A stretch of 7,638 bases of DNA from an uncultured Lachnospiraceae bacterium (GTDB lineage Bacteria; Bacillota; Clostridia; Lachnospirales; Lachnospiraceae). A program made the position numbers and the translations under genes. The stretch covers positions 1 through 7,638 of the forward strand of contig OMRF01000307.1 in the NCBI GenBank assembly GCA_900313435.1, written 5' to 3'. Positions 1 to 6,465 of this stretch are shown here, in pieces. Under the pieces are notes generated by a model, which saw only the letters and a list, made by a program, of their open reading frames with translations, did not search any database and was not told the origin of the DNA. Within the stretch, counting starts at the first letter, position 1; every line of letters starts with the position of its first letter.

Positions 1-56
1 AACGAATGAATATAATCATGAAGCTCTATCTCGTTTATCTTGCCATTACCATTCAT
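1..56 (-). CDS. 5' fragment of a gene, probably pyruvate formate-lyase activating enzyme (radical SAM)
   Basis: Only the first 18 codons are in the window; the reading frame is open to the left edge. The peptide ends in D-Y-I-H-S, and the next two bases (TT) allow Phe. This matches the I-H-S-F-E-S opening that precedes the G-T-V-D-G-P-G motif in pyruvate formate-lyase activases, but the defining CxxxCxxC cluster lies outside the window. Such enzymes use SAM and a 4Fe-4S cluster to install the glycyl radical on pyruvate formate-lyase, in the cytoplasm of fermenting anaerobes. The ATG lies 4 nt after the methyltransferase stop. A GAGGGG sequence 14 nt upstream, inside the preceding gene, is a rather distant ribosome binding site, so translational coupling is likely. 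The other nearby ATGs are in a frame that stops after a few codons. The gene call is fairly safe; the function is tentative. Confidence 0.5.
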   Translation of the reverse strand, partial: MNGNGKINEIELHDYIHS

Positions 57-60
57 TTTT

Positions 61-867
61 TTAAAGCTTTCCCCTCTGTCTTTTTGCCTCAAACATGATC
101 ACGGCCGCCGCTACCGCCGCGTTTAATGATTCCGCTTTCCCCTCCATCGGTATCAGCATCTCTTCATCGCAGGCAGATACGGCCCTTTCCGAAAGCCCGT
201 TCCCCTCATTTCCTATCAGAAAGGCCGCCTTTTTTCCATAGATAATATCGGTATAAGACCTCTTCCCCGAAAGAGCCGCGGCGTAAAAGGAATAGCCTTC
301 CTGTCTTTTTTTTGGGATCAGATCATAAAAATCCTCTGTACTTGCGCACTTAAAAACAGGAGTCCTGAAGATACTCCCCATGGTAGCTCTCACTACCTTG
401 GGTGAAAAGGGGTCGACACATCCCTTTGAAAGCACGATCCCGGATACTCCTGCTGCCTCCGCGGTCCTTATTATCGTTCCGAGATTTCCGGGATCCTGAA
501 GATCTTCAAGAAATAGCATCGGAAAGCCCTTCGAAAGACTGCTCTCTGAGCGCGCCTTTAATGTCTTTCCGATCTCATCAGTCCTCACCGCAGCCATAAC
601 GCCTTCCGGTGTCACAAGCTCCGAGACCTTTTTTAAAGAGCTGTCGGGAACTATTGAGACATCGATATCCGTCTCTTTACAGGAAGAAAAAAGCTCTCTG
701 CCATTATCCTCCAAAGAAAAGCTCTCGCTCAAAAAAAGACAGGAAACCGCCCCGGGAATTTCAAGGGCTTCCGATACCATCTTCTTCCCTTCGACTATGA
801 AAAGCCCGTTATCTTTCCGTTCCTTTGAGGATGAGAGCAGCTTTGAAGCTTCTTTGAGCGACAGCAT
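61..867 (-). CDS. TrmH/SpoU-family RNA 2'-O-ribose methyltransferase
   Basis: 268-aa cytoplasmic enzyme predicted to transfer a methyl group from SAM to a ribose 2'-OH of rRNA or tRNA. Residues 1-105 form the substrate-binding domain, with the G-L-F-I-V-E-G signature at 21-27. Residues 116-268 are the SPOUT knot domain. All three SpoU motifs are present: motif 1 with N128 and the catalytic R134 (N-L-G-T-I-I-R-T-A); motif 2, I-G-N-E-G-N-G-L-S, at 218-226; motif 3, ending S-L-N-A-A-V-A, from 247. The RNA target cannot be told from sequence; RlmB-like or other rRNA methylases are all possible. The ATG is the first possible start, because an in-frame stop lies two codons upstream. It begins 9 nt after the pfkA stop with no clear Shine-Dalgarno, which suggests coupling to pfkA. 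The N-terminus is several residues shorter than in many relatives. Confidence 0.93.
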   Translation of the reverse strand: MLSLKEASKLLSSSKERKDNGLFIVEGKKMVSEALEIPGAVSCLFLSESFSLEDNGRELFSSCKETDIDVSIVPDSSLKKVSELVTPEGVMAAVRTDEIGKTLKARSESSLSKGFPMLFLEDLQDPGNLGTIIRTAEAAGVSGIVLSKGCVDPFSPKVVRATMGSIFRTPVFKCASTEDFYDLIPKKRQEGYSFYAAALSGKRSYTDIIYGKKAAFLIGNEGNGLSERAVSACDEEMLIPMEGKAESLNAAVAAAVIMFEAKRQRGKL

Positions 868-876
868 GGATCTTTA

Positions 877-1857
877 TTAATATGCGTTTCCGAGTGACCT
901 GCAGAGCTTAACCTGATATTCGTCAAGGGACTTTGACATTGAAAGCGCTTCATCGATATCAAAATCAATGAACTCGCCGTGGTCATAGCCCACCACCCTG
1001 TTGGTCTTTCCTTCGGCAAGAAGGTCGGCCGCCATGGCACCCATGGTGGACGCGTAAACCCTGTCCTTGCAGGTGGGTGAGCCGCCGCGCTGCATGTGCC
1101 CGAGGATCGTGGCTCTGGTCTCTACCCCGGTAGCTGCCTCGATACGCTTTGCCATTGATGTGGAATGTCCTATTCCCTCTGCGTTTATTATGATGTGGTG
1201 CTTTTTTCCGCGCTTTCTCGCAAAGATAATATGATTTACAAGCTCCTGCTCGTCAAAATTGTATCTCTCCGGAAGGAGCACATCCTCCGCTCCGTTTGCG
1301 ATGCCGCACCAGAGGGCTATATAGCCTGCCCCGCGCCCCATTACCTCTACTATCGAGCATCTCTCATGGGAGGTCGAGGTATCGCGGACCTTGTCGATCG
1401 CGACCATCGCCGTGTTCACCGCGGTGTCAAAGCCTATAGTGTATTCAGTACAGGCAATGTCAAGGTCTATCGTGCCCGGGAGCCCTATGACATTGATCCC
1501 GTGCTCTGCTATCTTCTGGGCGCCCTTGAAGGAACCGTCGCCGCCTATTACCACAAGGCCGTCTATGCCGTGGGACTTGCAGATCTTAGCCGCCTTCTCC
1601 TGGTATTCGCTCTGGACGAATTCCGGACAACGGGCGGTCTGAAGTATTGTGCCGCCGCGGTCGATGATGTCCGATACGGAATGCGCGTCCATATCAAATA
1701 TCTCTTCATCAAGAAGCCCGGAATAGCCCCTTTTAATGCCCTTCACGGAGCAGCCGTTTGAAAGCGCCTCTCTGACTACCGCGCGGATAGCCGCATTCAT
1801 GCCGGGAGCATCCCCGCCGCTTGTAAGAACGCCTACTGTCCTGACCTTACTCGCCAT
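877..1857 (-). CDS. pfkA: ATP-dependent 6-phosphofructokinase
   Basis: 326-aa glycolytic enzyme that converts fructose 6-phosphate and ATP to fructose 1,6-bisphosphate and ADP; the family is usually a cytoplasmic tetramer. Visible landmarks: T-S-G-G-D-A-P-G-M-N at 12-21, R-G-G-T at 67-70, G-G-D-G-S at 105-109, P-G-T-I-D at 127-131 with catalytic D131, M-G-R at 173-175, E-T-R-A-T at 246-250, and H254/R257 in G-H-M-Q-R-G-G. Gly at 108 and at 128 (E. coli 104 and 124) are the residues that mark ATP rather than pyrophosphate use. Unusual points: the usual T-I-D-N-D loop reads T-I-D-L-D, and the position of effector-site Arg54 is Ala58. The ATG at 1857 is preferred over an in-frame TTG at 1875 because a good AAAGGAAG ribosome binding site lies between them. 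The gene has its own probable promoter, and the RNA methyltransferase follows 9 nt downstream. Confidence 0.97.
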   Translation of the reverse strand: MASKVRTVGVLTSGGDAPGMNAAIRAVVREALSNGCSVKGIKRGYSGLLDEEIFDMDAHSVSDIIDRGGTILQTARCPEFVQSEYQEKAAKICKSHGIDGLVVIGGDGSFKGAQKIAEHGINVIGLPGTIDLDIACTEYTIGFDTAVNTAMVAIDKVRDTSTSHERCSIVEVMGRGAGYIALWCGIANGAEDVLLPERYNFDEQELVNHIIFARKRGKKHHIIINAEGIGHSTSMAKRIEAATGVETRATILGHMQRGGSPTCKDRVYASTMGAMAADLLAEGKTNRVVGYDHGEFIDFDIDEALSMSKSLDEYQVKLCRSLGNAY

Positions 1858-1864
1858 ACCAATA

Positions 1865-1872
1865 CTTCCTTT
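1865..1872 (-). promoter_or_regulatory. Ribosome binding site that sets the pfkA start
   Basis: AAAGGAAG lies 7 nt before the ATG at 1857. It sits inside the six-codon extension that would result from the TTG at 1875, so translation should start at the ATG, giving M-A-S-K-V-R-T-V-G-V, the usual PfkA beginning. Confidence 0.8.
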
Positions 1873-1905
1873 CAAAGATAATTCAAAGAAACTGAATCTG
1901 TTACT

Positions 1906-1934
1906 ATTCTAATTTATTCAAAGACTCTGTTCAA
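1906..1934 (-). promoter_or_regulatory. Probable sigma-A promoter of pfkA
   Basis: On the minus strand a TTGAAC -35 box (1934-1929) and a TAGAAT -10 box (1911-1906) are separated by exactly 17 nt. Transcription would begin near 1899, leaving a leader of about 42 nt before the pfkA ATG. The match is 4/6 and 5/6 to the consensus hexamers. Read-through from dnaE is also possible. Confidence 0.6.
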
Positions 1935-1975
1935 CAAAAACCCTAGTGTGACGTCTCTTAAATAACTGGACCAAA

Positions 1976-1991
1976 TGCTTGCCTGCTTGCC
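1976..1991. repeat. Tandem 8-bp direct repeat
   Basis: Two perfect adjacent copies of TGCTTGCC (plus strand) lie between dnaE and the pfkA promoter. This may be simple chance or slippage; no function is implied. Confidence 0.6.
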
Positions 1992-2023
1992 CGATAGCAC
2001 GTGTCGAAAAAGCCTCGGCGTAG

Positions 2024-5000
2024 TTAAAATGCCTTATCAAAGGAGACGAAGACATTTTCATCCGAAAACTCTTTCTTAAGATCCTCTATGAGTGCGGGGG
2101 AGATGGTGACACCTTCCTTCGAAGAAAGAGCGTTCTTTACAAGCTTTTCGCTTGCAAGCCTTATCATCACTCTCTCATTCCCGGGTCGATCCTTCAGTAT
2201 CGAAAGAAGCTTCTCTCCCTTTTTCTCATATTCATCCTTGTCCTTAAAATTCACCCAAAGGACCGAGGGGACATCCGAAAACCTGATGCACTCTTCAACA
2301 AGGAGCTTTGCGTCCTTATTTTCCTCAACGGAGGAGCGCCCCCTTATAAGGAGCTTTTCGTCATTACCAAGCATGTCCTTATAGCGCTCAAAGGTCTTGG
2401 GGAAAAAGATAGTCTCAATTGTCCCGGTCATGTCCTCTATTGTGACGAAGGCCATCTGCTGGTTGCTCTTTGTGAAATGGCTCACCTTGTCTGTGACTAT
2501 CCCGCCCACCGTAAAAAGCTTCTTATCCTCAATAGGTGCCCTTCTGTCATTATCCTCCTCCCCCTCTTTTTCATCGGTGGCAGGAAGCATGAAATCAAGG
2601 GATGAAGCGGTGCAGTTTTTCTTCATGAGGCTCTTATAATCATCAAGCGGATGCCCGCTTATATATATCCCGAGAACTTCTTTTTCAAAAGATAATAATA
2701 ATTCCTTTTCAAATTCGGGAAGATCCGGAAGGTCGGTACGGAATTCCTTTTTCTGTTCTTCCGATGCTATATCAAAGAGCGTGATCTGCCCCTCGACCTG
2801 TCCCTTTTTCCGCACGGCAACCTCATCCATTATCTCAAGATAGACGGAAAGCTTCTGCCTCCTGTTTCCTTCAAAGCAATCGAGTGCCCCTGCCTTTATG
2901 AGGTTCTCAACGCTTCGCTTTGTGATATCCGATCCGTTCACCCTCTCAAGGAAGTCGGAGAGGCTCCTGAAAAGACCGTTCTTTTCGCGCTCAGCCGTGA
3001 TCGTATCTATAACGCCGTGTCCTATGGACTTGATCGCGTACATGCCGAAGCGTATCTTATTCCCTTCGGCGGTAAAAACGCCTTCCCCAAAGTTCACGTC
3101 AGGAGGAAGGACCTCTATCGAAAGATCTCTCACAACGCTTATATACTCGGCCACCTTTTCTGTCCGGTCCAGAAATGATGTCATGGTTGCCGCAAAAAAC
3201 TCCTCCGTGTAATGCGCCCGAAGGAAAGCTGTCTGAAGTCCTACAACGGCATAACCCGCAGCGTGGGACTTGTTGAAGGCGTAGGAGGCGAAATCCATCA
3301 TCTCATCAAAGAGGTGGTTTGCGGTGGCTTCGGGGATCCCGTTCTTTATGCAGCCCTTCACGCCCTCAGTCTTGTTTCCGTAGACGAAGTTCTGACGCTC
3401 ACGCGCCATCTCATCTTCATGCTTCTTTGCCATGGCGCGGCGGACAAGGTCAGAGCGCCCCCAGGAATAGCCCGCAAGATCCCGCACTATCTGCATGACC
3501 TGCTCTTGATAGACCATGCAGCCGTAGGTATTCTCAAGGATGGGACGGAGTTTTTCCGTTTCATAAGTCACATTATCCCTGTTCTTCCTTCCCGCGATAT
3601 ATTTGGGGATAAAGGACATGGGACCCGGACGGTAAAGAGAGATACCGGCTATGATATCTTCAACGCTCCCGGGCTTAAGCTCCGTCATGAAATTTTTCAT
3701 GCCCTCGCTCTCAAGCTGAAAGATCCCCTCCGTCTGGCCCTTTCCAATCATCTTGTAAATAGCGGGATCGTTTAAGTCAATGCTGTCGATATCAATATCA
3801 ACACCGTGATTCTTTTTGATCATCTTGAGACAGTCGCTTATGACTGTGAGTGTCCGAAGGCCAAGGAAATCCATCTTCAGAAGCCCTATCTCTTCGACTG
3901 TCCCCTTTTCAAACTGTTCTACCAAAGGCCCGCCTGCCTGAACTCTTGCAAGCGGCACGATATTAATGATCGGCTCTTCGGTGATGATCACGCCGGCCGC
4001 ATGGATTGAAGCGTGACGGGGAAGGCCCTCAAGCTTCTTCGCATTATCTATTATCGCCTTTACGCTGTCGTCGGTCTCATACATTTCCCGAAGGGCGGGA
4101 TTTGCCTCAAAGGAGCTTTCTATGGTGACAGCCTTGTCGGGAAGTCGAAGGGGTATCTCCTTTGCCACCTTGTCAACGAAAGCATAAGGAAGATCTAAAG
4201 CGCGTCCCACATCCCTTATGGCGTTCTTCGCGGCAAGGGTCCCGAAGGTCACTATCTGGCAGACGCAGTCGCTGCCGTATTTTTCAGTAACATAATTAAT
4301 AACATCAACCCGTCCGTCGTCTGCTATATCAACATCGATATCCGGCATCGATACACGCTCCGGATTCAAGAACCTCTCAAAGATGAGGGAGTATCTCATG
4401 GGATCTATGTTTGTGATCTCTGTGACATAGGAAACTATCGATCCCGCGGCAGAACCCCTTCCGGGCCCCACGGGGATATTGTGAGTCTTTGCAAAATGGA
4501 TGAAATCCCAGACTATGAGAAAATAATCAACATAACCCATCTTGTTGATGACTGAAAGCTCAAAGTCAAGGCGTTCCTTGTACTTTTCGCTGTCATCGCC
4601 GTATCTTTTTTTAAGGCCTTCTTCGCAAAGCTCCTTAAGATATGAATAGGAGTCATAGCCCTCCGGAACCTTGTAGTGCGGGAGCAGCGTCTGATGAAGA
4701 GGGATCTCCACGTGACAGCGGTCTGCGATCTTTTGTGTATTGTCGATCGCCTCCGGGATATATGAAAAGAGTTTCCGCATCTCTTCTTCGGTCTTCACAT
4801 AATACTGCCCGCCCGTATATCTCATCCTGTCTTCATCCGTGACCTTCTTTTTGGTCTGGATACAAAGAAGTATGTCATGGGCGTCCATGTCGGCTTTTTC
4901 GGTATAGTGACAGTCATTCGTGCAGACTACCGGAATACCCGTCTCCTGATGGATCTTCAAAAGGCCTGATATCACGATCCTGTCAAGGGGAAGACCGTGA

Positions 5001-5533
5001 TCCTGCAGCTCAAGAAAATAATTTCCTTTACCAAAGCAGTCCTCATACTTCTTGGCAAGAGCCTTCGCTCCCTCGTAATCATTCTTCTGAAGAAGCCTTT
5101 GAACCTGTCCCGCAAGGCAGGCCGAAAGGCATATTAAGCCCTCGTGGTATTCCAAAAGGGTATCAAAATCGACCCTCGGCTTTCTGTAAAAGCCGTCACG
5201 AAAGCCTATTGAGACTATCTTCACAAGGTTCTGATAACCGATATTATTTTCAGCAAGGAGTATGAGATGATAGTAGCTGTCGTTTTCGTCATTTGACTTC
5301 TCACGTTCAAAGCGGCTCCCCGGCGCCATATAGATCTCGCAGCCAATGACAGGGTTGATCCCCTTCTTTTTCGCCTCTTTATAGAACTCTATGACACCAT
5401 ACATAACGCCGTGGTCAGTGATGGCCGCGGCGTTCTGCCCGTCGGAAATGATCTTTCCGATATAGTCCTTTATTCTGTTTGAGCCGTCAAGAAGGCTGTA
5501 CTGCGTATGTGTATGAAGATGAACAAATGACAT
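2024..5533 (-). CDS. dnaE: DNA polymerase III alpha subunit (DnaE)
   Basis: 1169-aa C-family DNA polymerase, full length for the family (E. coli is 1160). The N-terminal PHP domain (about 1-210) opens with H-L-H-T-H-T. It keeps the candidate metal ligands H5, H7, D16, H41, E66, H89, C139, D207 and H209, several of which are lost in E. coli. The palm follows, with G-P-G-R-G-S at 356-361, catalytic D398 and D400 in P-D-I-D-V-D, and the third aspartate D555 in K-M-D-F-L-G-L. Y-R-P-G-P-M is at 634-639. A helix-hairpin-helix region lies near 833-885, the clamp-binding peptide Q-I-T-L-F at 916-920, and an OB fold at about 1005-1085. In Firmicutes this protein usually works beside PolC, extending primers or sharing lagging-strand synthesis. 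The ATG has an AAAAGGA site 8 nt upstream that overlaps the stop region of the CPBP gene, so translation is probably coupled. Confidence 0.98.
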   Translation of the reverse strand: MSFVHLHTHTQYSLLDGSNRIKDYIGKIISDGQNAAAITDHGVMYGVIEFYKEAKKKGINPVIGCEIYMAPGSRFEREKSNDENDSYYHLILLAENNIGYQNLVKIVSIGFRDGFYRKPRVDFDTLLEYHEGLICLSACLAGQVQRLLQKNDYEGAKALAKKYEDCFGKGNYFLELQDHGLPLDRIVISGLLKIHQETGIPVVCTNDCHYTEKADMDAHDILLCIQTKKKVTDEDRMRYTGGQYYVKTEEEMRKLFSYIPEAIDNTQKIADRCHVEIPLHQTLLPHYKVPEGYDSYSYLKELCEEGLKKRYGDDSEKYKERLDFELSVINKMGYVDYFLIVWDFIHFAKTHNIPVGPGRGSAAGSIVSYVTEITNIDPMRYSLIFERFLNPERVSMPDIDVDIADDGRVDVINYVTEKYGSDCVCQIVTFGTLAAKNAIRDVGRALDLPYAFVDKVAKEIPLRLPDKAVTIESSFEANPALREMYETDDSVKAIIDNAKKLEGLPRHASIHAAGVIITEEPIINIVPLARVQAGGPLVEQFEKGTVEEIGLLKMDFLGLRTLTVISDCLKMIKKNHGVDIDIDSIDLNDPAIYKMIGKGQTEGIFQLESEGMKNFMTELKPGSVEDIIAGISLYRPGPMSFIPKYIAGRKNRDNVTYETEKLRPILENTYGCMVYQEQVMQIVRDLAGYSWGRSDLVRRAMAKKHEDEMARERQNFVYGNKTEGVKGCIKNGIPEATANHLFDEMMDFASYAFNKSHAAGYAVVGLQTAFLRAHYTEEFFAATMTSFLDRTEKVAEYISVVRDLSIEVLPPDVNFGEGVFTAEGNKIRFGMYAIKSIGHGVIDTITAEREKNGLFRSLSDFLERVNGSDITKRSVENLIKAGALDCFEGNRRQKLSVYLEIMDEVAVRKKGQVEGQITLFDIASEEQKKEFRTDLPDLPEFEKELLLSFEKEVLGIYISGHPLDDYKSLMKKNCTASSLDFMLPATDEKEGEEDNDRRAPIEDKKLFTVGGIVTDKVSHFTKSNQQMAFVTIEDMTGTIETIFFPKTFERYKDMLGNDEKLLIRGRSSVEENKDAKLLVEECIRFSDVPSVLWVNFKDKDEYEKKGEKLLSILKDRPGNERVMIRLASEKLVKNALSSKEGVTISPALIEDLKKEFSDENVFVSFDKAF

Positions 5534-5546
5534 TTTCTTTGTCCTT

Positions 5547-6464
5547 TTATGATCTCTTCAGATCGGCGGAAGCGCCCTTCGAAAAGACCGGAACGGATGA
5601 GAGTATGAGCTTCACACCGACATAAGCGAAGAACATCGAGAGCAGGAGGATGATGAAAAAGCCTGTGGCGGGCACTTCTCCCAAGGGTATGAGCTCAAGC
5701 GCGAAGGATGAAAAATTGAAGGCAAGGTGAACGAGTACAGTGACCCAGATATTCCTCGTCCTTCCGTACAGATAACCAAAGACTAATCCCATAACAGCAG
5801 CAAGCACACCCTGGATCGGGATCACATGGATGAGACCGAAGAAAACAGCCTGGACAACATTCGCTCCGATGAAGGGAAGTGCTCTTCTCGCATAGCCAAA
5901 GGTAAGCCCCCGGAAGGTGATCTCCTCCGCTATGGGCCCCAGGAAAAGATATATCAAGGTAAAGACTGAAATGTTGTTATCGCCCATCCCTGCTGCCTTT
6001 GAGACTGTCTCATAGAGAGTGAGGGAATCGGGAAAAGCTATGGCTATCACAGCCATAAGAAAATTTGCCACTATCTGAAGGCTGATCCCTGTTATCACTG
6101 CCCCGAAAATAAGCCGCGGGAGACTGTAGCCCTTCAGTGTGTTTCCGGCCTCCGTCAGGACCTCATAGGGTTTTCCGGGCTCGTGGAAGTCACTCTTTTT
6201 CTGTTTGAGGAATCTTTTGAACCAGTAAGCCGTGATAAGAAGGGATGCCGCTCCGTAGATGCAAAGAGTCGCGGAGTTTAAGCCCTGTCCCGTAAAGGCT
6301 CCCAGGATATATTCCATCAGTTCTGAAAAACTGCTTCCGGTAAAGCTTCCGAGGATGAATACCACAAAAAGCTCTATCATGAAAAAGCTCACGACGAGCT
6401 GAAGAGCAAAGCAGAAAAGCATGGGAAGGAAGGAGATGAAAAAATTTTTCACCCTTTGGTTCAT
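5547..6464 (-). CDS. CPBP-family intramembrane metalloprotease (Abi/CAAX-type)
   Basis: 305-aa multi-pass membrane protein. It has hydrophobic segments at roughly residues 8-40, 65-82, 118-144, 164-181, 197-216, 218-232, 238-255 and 266-290, and a basic C-terminal tail. All three hallmark motifs are intact: E180-E181-x-x-x-R185, F-x-x-x-H213, and H246-x-x-x-N250. The family cleaves near or within the membrane. Members process prenylated proteins in eukaryotes; in bacteria they range from bacteriocin maturation or self-immunity to unknown roles. The substrate here cannot be inferred. The ATG at 6464 is chosen over an in-frame GTG at 6476. It has a GAAGGGTG ribosome binding site at suitable distance and falls 1 nt after the patatin stop (TAA-T-ATG), whereas the GTG is itself part of that site. 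The stop codon sits against the dnaE ribosome binding site, so the three genes are probably co-translated. Confidence 0.9.
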   Translation of the reverse strand: MNQRVKNFFISFLPMLFCFALQLVVSFFMIELFVVFILGSFTGSSFSELMEYILGAFTGQGLNSATLCIYGAASLLITAYWFKRFLKQKKSDFHEPGKPYEVLTEAGNTLKGYSLPRLIFGAVITGISLQIVANFLMAVIAIAFPDSLTLYETVSKAAGMGDNNISVFTLIYLFLGPIAEEITFRGLTFGYARRALPFIGANVVQAVFFGLIHVIPIQGVLAAVMGLVFGYLYGRTRNIWVTVLVHLAFNFSSFALELIPLGEVPATGFFIILLLSMFFAYVGVKLILSSVPVFSKGASADLKRS

Positions 6465-6465
6465 A

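Larger units (their letters stand above)
1858..2023. other. dnaE-pfkA intergenic region
   Basis: This 166-nt gap holds the pfkA promoter and leader, three direct copies of CTTTGAA (minus strand, at 1923-1917, 1888-1882 and 1877-1871), and a tandem 8-bp repeat at 1976-1991. After the dnaE stop I see no stem followed by a U-run that would be a convincing terminator. A GCCGAGGC followed by five T could only close a two-base loop. No small reading frame with a ribosome binding site was seen. Confidence 0.6.

Noticed and set aside
1165..1761. 198-codon plus-strand open frame inside pfkA
   Set aside because: It lies antisense to strongly conserved PfkA sequence, with no recognisable protein features.
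1858..1875. TTG start giving a six-residue longer PfkA
   Set aside because: The ribosome binding site lies within this extension, and the protein from the ATG at 1857 already starts like other PfkA proteins.
2006..2019. Possible terminator after dnaE (GCCGAGGC followed by T-run)
   Set aside because: The stem would be three base pairs with a two-base loop, which is not a stable terminator hairpin.
3212..3775. 187-codon plus-strand open frame inside dnaE
   Set aside because: It is antisense to conserved DnaE motifs, has no recognisable domain, and follows from codon bias of the real gene.
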